Source: Oscillospiraceae bacterium (GTDB lineage Bacteria > Bacillota > Clostridia > Oscillospirales > Oscillospiraceae). From it: a stretch of DNA of 51,432 nucleotides. Position 1 is the first letter of the stretch; each line of letters starts with the position of its first letter. Position numbers and translations under genes: made by a program. Under the pieces are notes generated by a model that did no database searches, had not been told where the DNA came from, and saw only the letters and a list, made by a program, of their open reading frames with translations. Of the stretch, positions 1 to 6,394 are shown one piece after another. The stretch is from assembly GCA_022779345.1 (NCBI GenBank), contig JALFTG010000153.1, forward strand, positions 1 through 51,432, given 5' to 3'.

Positions 1-894
1 GCGTTCCCCACAGTACAGGAGCTGGCCCAGGCACCGGAAGACCGGCTGATGAAGTGCTGGGAGGGGCTGGGCTATTATAGCCGGGCAAGGAACCTCCAGA
101 AAGCGGCAAAAGTCGTCACGGAGCAGTATGCAGGGCAGTTCCCGGACACCTATGAGGGGCTTCTGACCCTGCCGGGCATCGGGGAATACACCGCCGGTGC
201 CATTGCCTCTGCCGCTTTCGACCGGCCCGTCCCGGCAGTGGACGGCAATGTGCTGCGGGTGGTTTCCCGGATCTGCGACTGCGATCTGGATATTCTCGAT
301 GCAAAAAACAAAAAGCTGTACCGGGACGCAGTGGGTGCCATCATGCCGGATGCCCCTGAGGACATCCGGATTTTCAACCAGGCCATGATGGAACTTGGCG
401 CCGTGGTATGCGTCCCCAACGGGCCTCCGAAATGTGACCAGTGCCCGGCCGGCACATTCTGCCAGGCGCGGCAGCGGGGAACCATCGGTCAGCTGCCGGT
501 AAAGACGCCCAAAAAGCTCCGGCGGCTGGAAGAGAAAACGGTGTTTGTCCTGCTGCGGGACGGAAAAGCCGCGCTGCGGAAGCGGGGAGCGCACGGTCTG
601 CTGGCAGGACTGTGGGAATACCCCAATCTGGACGGTACACTGTCAGAAGCGGCGGTCCCGGCCGCGGTGGCAGAACTGGGACTGACCGTCAGGGACTGGA
701 AGCAGCAGCTGAATGCCCGGCATATCTTCACCCATGTGGAATGGCACATGACGGGCTATGTACTGGAAGTTTCCGGAGTTGGGAACCCGGGCCTTGTCTG
801 GGCAGACCGGGCCGGCCTGGAGCAGCTGGCAGTTCCGTCAGCCTTTGCAAAATATCACGCAGCAGCAAAATCCCTGCTGGATGCTGCCCTGTAA
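1..894 (+). CDS. mutY: A/G-specific adenine glycosylase MutY, 5' end missing
   Basis: The frame is open from base 1 and the first codons already match MutY (AFPTVQELAQ, then the LMKCWEGLGYYSRARN segment), so the start lies outside the window; 297 residues are visible. MutY removes adenine mispaired with 8-oxoguanine in base excision repair. Visible are the helix-hairpin-helix LPGIGEYTAGAI, the downstream catalytic Asp in PAVDGNVLRV, the [4Fe-4S] cluster Cys set in the order C-x6-C-x2-C-x5-C (CVPNGPPKCDQCPAGTFC), and a C-terminal NUDIX-like 8-oxoG recognition domain (LLAGLWEYPN). The ATG at 49 is internal to the endonuclease III fold and is not the start. The gene ends at a bidirectional terminator shared with the convergent ABC operon. 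Confidence 0.95.
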   Translation, partial: AFPTVQELAQAPEDRLMKCWEGLGYYSRARNLQKAAKVVTEQYAGQFPDTYEGLLTLPGIGEYTAGAIASAAFDRPVPAVDGNVLRVVSRICDCDLDILDAKNKKLYRDAVGAIMPDAPEDIRIFNQAMMELGAVVCVPNGPPKCDQCPAGTFCQARQRGTIGQLPVKTPKKLRRLEEKTVFVLLRDGKAALRKRGAHGLLAGLWEYPNLDGTLSEAAVPAAVAELGLTVRDWKQQLNARHIFTHVEWHMTGYVLEVSGVGNPGLVWADRAGLEQLAVPSAFAKYHAAAKSLLDAAL

Positions 895-933
895 AAAACG
901 CTGGAGCGGTCAGATGATCCGCTCCAGCGTTTT
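895..933. terminator. Bidirectional intrinsic terminator between mutY and the ABC operon
   Basis: A perfect 15-bp stem (895-909 with 919-933) has a 9-nt loop and A/T runs on both sides. It starts directly after the mutY stop. The stop codon of the opposing ATPase gene (complement of 910-912) lies in the loop, so one arm also codes the last residues of that protein. Confidence 0.85.
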
Positions 934-1506
934 ATCATGCATACGATAGATTTCCCCGCCCAGAACTTTTGCCTGTTCGGGGCTGTGTGTGACAAATATC
1001 ATGGACTTGCCCTGCGTATACTGTTTCAGGAGGTCCAGCAGTTCCGCTGCCATAGCCTCGTCCAGGGAGGACAGCGGCTCATCCAGCAGGAACAGATCCC
1101 CGTCGTAGGCCAGGGCTCGGGCCAGAGACACCCGCTGCCGCATTCCGCCGGACAGTTCCGCCGGATGCTTTTTCATGGCATCTGCCAGCCCCACCGCTGC
1201 CAGCCACTGCCGGGCGGTACCCATGGTTTCCGGCTTGTCTGACAGCACCAGATTCACATTTTCCTCTGCTGTCAGCCACGGCAGCAGCCGCGGCTCCTGA
1301 TACATATAGGAGATGCGCCCGTGGGACACGGTTACACTGCCCTGATCCGGCGCAAGCTGTCCGGCGATCAGGCGCAGCAGCGTGGTTTTTCCGCTGCCGG
1401 AAGGGCCCATGACTGCCGTATGTCCGCCATCCGGCACCAACAGGGAGCAATGCTCCAGAACGCTGTGTCCCTGGAAAGCCGCGGACACATCTTTCAGTTC
1501 AATCAC
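910..1506 (-). CDS. ABC transporter ATP-binding protein (nitrate/sulfonate/taurine-type)
   Basis: 198-residue ATPase of the SsuB/TauB-like group. It shows Walker A GPSGSGKTTLLR (about residue 35), a Q-loop in YMYQEPRLLPW, signature LSGGMRQRVSLARAL, Walker B DLFLLDEPLSSLD and the H-loop VTHSPEQA. At under 200 residues it is short for this group (usually about 240-260) and holds little beyond the core domain. The start is GTG at 1506, overlapping the permease stop by 8 nt, which suggests translational coupling. It is the last gene of the TM1266-SBP-permease-ATPase operon and would energise import of the unknown ligand. Confidence 0.9.
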   Translation of the reverse strand: MIELKDVSAAFQGHSVLEHCSLLVPDGGHTAVMGPSGSGKTTLLRLIAGQLAPDQGSVTVSHGRISYMYQEPRLLPWLTAEENVNLVLSDKPETMGTARQWLAAVGLADAMKKHPAELSGGMRQRVSLARALAYDGDLFLLDEPLSSLDEAMAAELLDLLKQYTQGKSMIFVTHSPEQAKVLGGEIYRMHDKTLERII

Positions 1507-2272
1507 CGCCGCCCACCATCCTTTCCTCCGTGGACTTCCCCAGCCGGTTCAGCGCAGAAATGACAATCTTCTCGATGAACAGACTGATCAGAACCACCAC
1601 AACGGTCCAGGCAAACAGATCCACCGTCTCCCAGTAGAGTTTGGACTCATAGATCATCCGCCCAATGGCATGGACCGGCACTGTGAGCACCTCCGCCGCC
1701 ACACCGGCTTTCCAGCCGATACCGATGGAGGAGCGGATCGCGGAGAGAAAATGGGGCATGACAGACGGAATGTAAATGCGGCGCAGAACCACAAAAGGGG
1801 AGAGGCGGTACATCTCCGCCATCTCCAGCAGATTCCGGTCCGTGCCCCGCACACCGGCGCAGATGTTATTCCAGATCACCGGCAGCACCATCAGCCCGGA
1901 AATTACCGCCGGAACCTGATCCCGGCCGATCCAGATGAGCAGCAGCAGGATAAAAGAGGCCACCGGCGTGGATTTGATCACTGTCAGCAGGGGAGAGAGC
2001 AGGGCATCCAGCAGGGAAAACCGGCAGGTGAGCACTGCCAGCACACACCCCAGCGCAATGGCACACAAAATTCCCAGCGTGATCCGGAATATGGAAACAC
2101 CGGCGGTGATCCAGAAACTCTTCTCGCCGGCCAGCTCCAGAAGCCGAAGAAAGACAGAGGCCGGGGAGGGCAGCAGCAGCGCCTGATCCACAAGCGCCGC
2201 CAGAACTGCCCAGACACCGATCCAGAACAGTATGACAAACAGTTGTTTTACGATACTGCCCGCTTTTTTCAT
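1499..2272 (-). CDS. ABC transporter permease (SsuC/TauC-like)
   Basis: 257-residue BPD-type permease with about six hydrophobic segments and the EAA-type cytoplasmic loop near the middle (AEMYRLSPFVVLRRIYIPSVMPHFLSA split over residues about 165-192), which contacts the ATPase. The frame is open further upstream, but that extension overlaps the binding-protein gene. The ATG at 2272 follows the preceding TAA by one base (TAATATG) and begins with a normal MKKAGS N-terminus, so it is chosen. It pairs with the ATPase and lipoprotein of the same operon. Family membership (nitrate/sulfonate/taurine/thiamine-precursor importers) is clear; the substrate is not. Confidence 0.9.
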   Translation of the reverse strand: MKKAGSIVKQLFVILFWIGVWAVLAALVDQALLLPSPASVFLRLLELAGEKSFWITAGVSIFRITLGILCAIALGCVLAVLTCRFSLLDALLSPLLTVIKSTPVASFILLLLIWIGRDQVPAVISGLMVLPVIWNNICAGVRGTDRNLLEMAEMYRLSPFVVLRRIYIPSVMPHFLSAIRSSIGIGWKAGVAAEVLTVPVHAIGRMIYESKLYWETVDLFAWTVVVVLISLFIEKIVISALNRLGKSTEERMVGGGD

Positions 2273-2273
2273 A

Positions 2274-3311
2274 TTATCCGATATAGTAGAAATCGTCGCC
2301 GGGGATTTCGCCGCCGATGGAAGCGGGAGCAGTCTCATACATGATCTGCAGGAAGTCAGCCATAGCGGCCTTCATCTCCTCACCGGTAATGAAGCACACA
2401 TTGCAGTTGGGCAGCGCCTTCGCGGCCACAGCCCCCTTGGCAAACACACCGCTCTCCTCGATGACAGCACCGACAGTTTCCGCGTCGCCGCTGAGGAACT
2501 CGATGGAAGAGCCGTATTCTTCCAGGAATTTGGCCACTTCATTGGGATGTTCCGCGGCAAATTCCGCACGCACCACCACGCAGCCCTGCACCAGAGAGCC
2601 CTCGGGAGCCACTTTGTCCCATTCAGCAGTCAGATCCATTGCAGTGACCAGATTCTCATTGCCGCTTCTGGCCATGGTGAGCATAGGCTCAGGCAGGACG
2701 GCCACGGATACCTCACCGGCGGCCACGGCGGTACGCAGGTCGGCAGGCTGGGCATAGGCGTTGTCAATGATCACATCCTCGCCCACAGTCAGACCGTTCT
2801 GCTCACACAGATACTGGAAAATAAAGGTGGGGTTCTGGGCCGGGGCATAAACGGTCTGGCCCTTGAGATCCTCAAAGGACTCCACAGTGACGCTGCCGTC
2901 CGTGACCAGATACAGCACGCCCCTGGTGTTCAGTGCCAGCAGCTGCACAGCGCCCTCAGTCTTGTTATAGACCACGGATGCAGCATTGGTGGGAAGGGCG
3001 GCAATGTCAGTGGTGCCGTTGATCAGGGCGGCCGTCACATTGGACGCATCAGTCTCCACGGAGATATTGTAGTTCAGCGCAGCTTCTCCGGCGGCAGCGT
3101 CAGAGATCAGCTTGGCCATGCCGAAGCCTGTAGTGCCGTTGAGCACCATGATGTTGACGGGCGTCTCCGTATCCAGCGTCACTTCCGGAGCAGGTGTGGG
3201 GGTGGGTTCGGAAGTCTGCTGTGCATCGCTCTTGCTGCCGCAGGCGGCAAGGGAGAGGACCATTGCCAGTACCAGAGTCATGGCGATCAGAATTTTTGAC
3301 CAGTTTTTCAT
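2274..3311 (-). CDS. ABC transporter substrate-binding lipoprotein (NMT1/SsuA-like)
   Basis: 345 residues. The N-terminus is a lipoprotein signal, with Lys residues, a hydrophobic core and lipobox LAAC (Cys at about 24), followed by a Ser/Thr/Pro-rich linker. The mature part has the type-2 periplasmic-binding fold of NMT1/THI5-like and SsuA-like proteins: an early loop NGTTGFGMAKLI, then TDIAALPTNAA and a VLPEPML segment near the hinge. The ATG overlaps the upstream TM1266 stop by 4 nt (ATGA). It should capture a small ligand outside the membrane. Ligand identity cannot be read from the sequence; linkage to hydrogenase genes is the only clue. Confidence 0.88.
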   Translation of the reverse strand: MKNWSKILIAMTLVLAMVLSLAACGSKSDAQQTSEPTPTPAPEVTLDTETPVNIMVLNGTTGFGMAKLISDAAAGEAALNYNISVETDASNVTAALINGTTDIAALPTNAASVVYNKTEGAVQLLALNTRGVLYLVTDGSVTVESFEDLKGQTVYAPAQNPTFIFQYLCEQNGLTVGEDVIIDNAYAQPADLRTAVAAGEVSVAVLPEPMLTMARSGNENLVTAMDLTAEWDKVAPEGSLVQGCVVVRAEFAAEHPNEVAKFLEEYGSSIEFLSGDAETVGAVIEESGVFAKGAVAAKALPNCNVCFITGEEMKAAMADFLQIMYETAPASIGGEIPGDDFYYIG

Positions 3312-3577
3312 GTTGTTTCCTCCTGTTTTGTAATGACATTGGAATAGGTTGTTTTCGCGGTCACGCCCGGCAGTCTGCCGATTTTTCCCGACAGCGCGCT
3401 GATTTTGTCCTGAGGTGCCTCCACAACCACGCAGATAATGTTCACACCCCGTTCCCGATAGGGAATCCCGAACCGGCCGATCATATACTGTCCGTATTCA
3501 CTCAGGATCTGATTCAGCTGCTGTGCGGATTCGATCTGCTCGACAATGATAGTGACCGCCGCGATGCGAAGTTCCAT
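3308..3577 (-). CDS. TM1266-family iron-only hydrogenase system putative regulator
   Basis: 89 residues after trimming to the ATG at 3577, which has an ideal GGAGGG site 8 nt upstream; the longer frame has no such site. The sequence follows the TM1266 family closely: MELRIAAVTIIVE, then EYGQYMIGRFGIPYRERGVNII, then DKISALSGKIGRLPGV. These are small ACT/NikR-C-like ferredoxin-fold proteins repeatedly found beside [FeFe]-hydrogenase genes and named as putative regulators; their ligand is not known. It lacks a DNA-binding domain of its own. Here it opens the ABC operon and lies back to back with hydCBA, about 400 bp away. Confidence 0.88.
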   Translation of the reverse strand: MELRIAAVTIIVEQIESAQQLNQILSEYGQYMIGRFGIPYRERGVNIICVVVEAPQDKISALSGKIGRLPGVTAKTTYSNVITKQEETT

Positions 3578-3589
3578 AAAATCCCTCCG

Positions 3590-3732
3590 AAAAATAAAAT
3601 GACAGCCCGGCCGAAAGGCGGGCTGCAAACACATCATATCGTTGCATCAGCCTTCCACCGCAAACAAAATTTGGTGTCAGAATCGCAGGAAACACTTTGC
3701 CGGGAGAAACACTTACAGCTTAGTTTATCCTA
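3590..3732 (-). promoter_or_regulatory. Attenuator-like 5' leader of the TM1266-ABC operon
   Basis: Between the predicted minus-strand promoter and the TM1266 start lies about 150 nt of untranslated leader. Its 3' part folds into a GC-rich hairpin (3603-3612 with 3617-3625, four-base loop, one bulged G). Read leftwards, this is followed by a U-rich run (complement of 3590-3602) and then the GGAGGG ribosome site. That is the layout of a transcription attenuator. The upstream part, about 3630-3725, has GC-rich patches that could form an aptamer, but I could not match it to a known riboswitch class. Confidence 0.45.
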
Positions 3733-3760
3733 TTATTACATATCATTGAGTGCAATTCAA
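3733..3760 (-). promoter_or_regulatory. Predicted sigma-A promoter of the TM1266-ABC operon
   Basis: On the minus strand TTGAAT (3760-3755), a 16-nt spacer and TAATAA (3738-3733). It places the start of transcription upstream of the attenuator-like hairpin. Confidence 0.45.
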
Positions 3761-3817
3761 GGGGATTTTCCATTGCATTTTGACCAAATTTCGGAAAAAT
3801 GATTATAAGTAATGCAT

Positions 3818-3855
3818 AATGTTAATCTTTTGACTCCATGTTAAAACTTTAATTT
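3818..3855. promoter_or_regulatory. Two tandem Rex-like sites upstream of hydC
   Basis: Two ATGTTAA half-sites begin at 3819 and 3838, 19 bp apart. Each is followed after 4 nt by a degenerate inverted partner (TTGACT at 3830, TTAATT at 3849). The Rex consensus of Gram-positive bacteria is TTGTTAA-N4-TTAACAA, so the left halves fit well and the right halves partly. They lie upstream of the hyd promoter. Rex control of fermentative redox genes is known in clostridia; binding here is inference. Confidence 0.35.
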
Positions 3856-3874
3856 TTGAAAATATGTTTTTTTG

Positions 3875-3903
3875 TTGCAACATCCACAAAAAAATGATAA
3901 TAT
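3875..3903 (+). promoter_or_regulatory. Predicted sigma-A promoter of hydCBA
   Basis: TTGCAA (3875-3880), a 17-nt spacer and TAATAT (3898-3903). The -35 lies inside a 10-bp palindrome TGTTGCAACA (3873-3882). The leader to hydC is then about 75 nt. Confidence 0.6.
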
Positions 3904-3984
3904 AGGTTCAACTTAGTATTCAATATCACACGGGTATTTGATGCTAAAAAAGGTAGGAAAAAAACAATAGAAAGGAACTTGAGT

Positions 3985-4461
3985 ATGGTAAAAGTCGATT
4001 ACAAATTCATCGACGAAGTTCTCGAACGGTTTGGCTTCGATAAGGGCAACATTATCGGAATCATGCAGGCCGTCCAGGAAGAGTACCGGTATCTGCCGCA
4101 GGAAGTCCTTGAGTACATCGCTGACAAAATCGATGTCAGCACGGCCAAGATCTTCGGCGTTGCCACCTTCTACGGGAATTTCTCTATGGATGTGAAGGGT
4201 AAGTATGTCATTAAAGTCTGCCGTGGCACGGCATGTCATGTGAGAAAGTCTGCAGATGTTCTGCAGGCCATCTACGATGTAACCGGCTTGAGCGAGAACC
4301 AGCCGACCACCAGCGACGGACTGTTCACCATTGAGACGGTCTCCTGCCTCGGCGCCTGCGGCCTTTCTCCTGTCGTCATGGTGAATGAGACTGTTCACGG
4401 CGCCATGAACCCCGATAAAGCGAAAGCGCTGATCAATGAGCTCAGGGAAAAGGAGGCCTAA
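3985..4461 (+). CDS. hydC: NuoE-like [2Fe-2S] subunit of the NAD(H)-linked [FeFe] hydrogenase (HydC)
   Basis: 158 residues, thioredoxin-like [2Fe-2S] ferredoxin. Cluster ligands are in CRGTACHVRKS (C-x4-C) and CLGACGLSP (C-x3-C). The N-terminal helical part resembles NuoE (VQEEYRYLPQEVLEYIADKI, IFGVATFYGNF). The start is ATG 3985, with AGGA about 8 nt upstream; an in-frame TTG at 3979 sits too close to that site. It is first of a three-gene operon with a NuoF-like and an [FeFe]-hydrogenase subunit, the composition of trimeric HydABC enzymes, many of which couple H2, NAD(H) and ferredoxin by flavin-based bifurcation. In that complex HydC passes electrons near the flavin subunit. Confidence 0.93.
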   Translation: MVKVDYKFIDEVLERFGFDKGNIIGIMQAVQEEYRYLPQEVLEYIADKIDVSTAKIFGVATFYGNFSMDVKGKYVIKVCRGTACHVRKSADVLQAIYDVTGLSENQPTTSDGLFTIETVSCLGACGLSPVVMVNETVHGAMNPDKAKALINELREKEA

Positions 4462-4464
4462 CGC

Positions 4465-6378
4465 ATGAGAACCAGAATCAACTCTCTTGATGAATTCAAA
4501 GCGCTGCAGGCCAAATGCAAGGCCGCCCGTGATGCGGAGAAGCGCAAAATCCTCGTCTGCTGCGGCACCGGCTGTGTCGCCGGCGGCAATATGGATGTTT
4601 ACAACGAACTGAAAAAGCGCATGGATGAGCTGGGCGTTGCCTGCGAAGTCGCTCTGGCGGAAGATGCCTCCGGCAACTCTGTCGGCCTGAAGAAGTCCGG
4701 CTGCCATGGCTTCTGCGAAATGGGCCCCCTGGTCCGCATCGAGCCGGAAGGCTGGCTGTACACCAAGTGCAAAGTCAGCGATGTGGAAGAGATCATCAAT
4801 ACCACCATCATCGGCGGTCAGTTCATCGAGCGTCTGGGCTACCACGCCAACGGTGAGCTGTATCAGCGTCAGGAGGACATTCCCTTCTATAAGAAGCAGA
4901 CCCGCCGCGTTCTGGAGCATTGCGGCCATATCGATGCCGAATCCATTGAGGAATATCTGGCCATCGACGGCTACACCGCTCTGACCAAGGCCCTGTTTGA
5001 GATGTCCGGCGACGAGGTCATCAAGGAAGTCACCGATTCCGGCCTCCGCGGCCGCGGCGGTGCAGGCTTCCCCACCGGCAAGAAGTGGTCCCAGGTCGCT
5101 GCACATAAAGAAGAGCCCGTGAAGTACATCGTCTGCAACGGCGACGAGGGCGACCCCGGCGCGTTTATGGACCGTTCCTGCATGGAAGGCGACCCCCACA
5201 AGGTTCTGGAAGGCATGATCATTGCCGGCGTGGCCACCGGTTCCACTGAGGGCTACATCTATGTCCGTGCTGAGTATCCTCTGGCTGTTGCCCGTCTGTC
5301 CAATGCCATCAAGCAGGCTGAAGAACTGGGTCTCATCGGCGATGACATTCTCGGCAGCGGCAAGAGCTTCCATATGCACATCAACTGCGGCGCCGGTGCT
5401 TTCGTCTGTGGCGAAGGTTCCGCTATGACCGCTTCCATCGAAGGCAACCGCGGTATGCCCAGAACCAAGCCTCCCCGTTCCGTGGATGAGGGTCTGTATG
5501 GCAAACCCACCTGCCTGAACAATGTCGAGACTTTCGCCAATGTGCCCGACATCATCAAGAAGGGCGCTGCCTGGTTCAAGTCCGTTGGTACTGAGGGCAG
5601 CTCCGGCACCAAGGCTTTCGCCCTGACCGGCAATGTGGTCAACACCGGTCTGATCGAAGTTCCCATGGGCACCACCATGCGCGAAGTCGTTTACGAAATC
5701 GGCGGCGGCATCAAGAACGGCGCTGCTTTCAAGGCCGTTCAGATCGGCGGTCCTTCCGGCGGCTGCCTGACCAGCAAGCACCTGGATCTGCCTCTGGACT
5801 TTGACAGCCTGAAGAGCGTTGGCGCCATCATTGGCTCCGGCGGCCTGGTTGTTATGGACGAGAACACCTGCATGGTGGACACCGCCCGGTTCTTTATGAA
5901 CTTCATCTGCGACGAGTCCTGCGGCAAGTGCACTCCCTGCCGTGAAGGTACAACCCGTATGCGTATCATTCTGGAGAACATCTGCAACGGTGAAGGCACT
6001 CTGGAAGACCTGGACGAACTGGAAGAAATTGCCCGCATGATGGAGAAATCCTCTCTGTGCGGCCTGGGCAAGACTGCTGCCAACCCCGTTCTGTCCACCC
6101 TCGCCAACTTCAGAGATGAGTACATTGAGCATATTGTTGACAAGCGCTGCTCTGCCGGCGTGTGCCAGAAGCTCAGCCAGAAGGCTTTCGTCATCGACCC
6201 CGAGAAGTGCATCGGCTGCACCAAGTGCGCCAGAAACTGCCCGGTGGAAGCCATCACTGGTAAAGTCAAAACTGCCCATCAGATCGATACCACCAAGTGT
6301 ATCCAGTGCGGTACCTGTAAGGATAACTGCCCGGTTGGTGCTATCTATGTGGATAACGGCAATAAGAAAAAGAACTGA
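4465..6378 (+). CDS. hydB: NuoF-like flavin/FeS subunit of the [FeFe] hydrogenase (HydB)
   Basis: 637 residues in four parts. First is an N-terminal thioredoxin-like [2Fe-2S] domain (CCGTGCVAGG, CHGFCEMGP). The NuoF core follows, with the FMN/NADH site GRGGAGFPTGKKW near residue 195 and GDEGDPGAFMDR. Then come the SLBB region and the [4Fe-4S] site CGKCTPCREG near 486. Last is a C-terminal two-cluster ferredoxin (CIGCTKCARNCP and CIQCGTCKDNCP from about 582). This is the flavin-bearing, NAD(H)-reactive subunit of trimeric hydrogenases. AGGAGG at 4451 serves the ATG at 4465, which lies three bases after the hydC stop, so the two are co-translated. The length is normal for HydB, longer than complex-I NuoF because of the added ferredoxin ends. 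Confidence 0.95.
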   Translation: MRTRINSLDEFKALQAKCKAARDAEKRKILVCCGTGCVAGGNMDVYNELKKRMDELGVACEVALAEDASGNSVGLKKSGCHGFCEMGPLVRIEPEGWLYTKCKVSDVEEIINTTIIGGQFIERLGYHANGELYQRQEDIPFYKKQTRRVLEHCGHIDAESIEEYLAIDGYTALTKALFEMSGDEVIKEVTDSGLRGRGGAGFPTGKKWSQVAAHKEEPVKYIVCNGDEGDPGAFMDRSCMEGDPHKVLEGMIIAGVATGSTEGYIYVRAEYPLAVARLSNAIKQAEELGLIGDDILGSGKSFHMHINCGAGAFVCGEGSAMTASIEGNRGMPRTKPPRSVDEGLYGKPTCLNNVETFANVPDIIKKGAAWFKSVGTEGSSGTKAFALTGNVVNTGLIEVPMGTTMREVVYEIGGGIKNGAAFKAVQIGGPSGGCLTSKHLDLPLDFDSLKSVGAIIGSGGLVVMDENTCMVDTARFFMNFICDESCGKCTPCREGTTRMRIILENICNGEGTLEDLDELEEIARMMEKSSLCGLGKTAANPVLSTLANFRDEYIEHIVDKRCSAGVCQKLSQKAFVIDPEKCIGCTKCARNCPVEAITGKVKTAHQIDTTKCIQCGTCKDNCPVGAIYVDNGNKKKN

Positions 6379-6394
6379 TTGTGAGGTGTGAAGA

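Noticed and set aside
3590..3732. TPP, SAM or guanidine riboswitch before the ABC operon
   Set aside because: The conserved core sequences of these classes were looked for and not found; only an unassigned attenuator-like leader is claimed.
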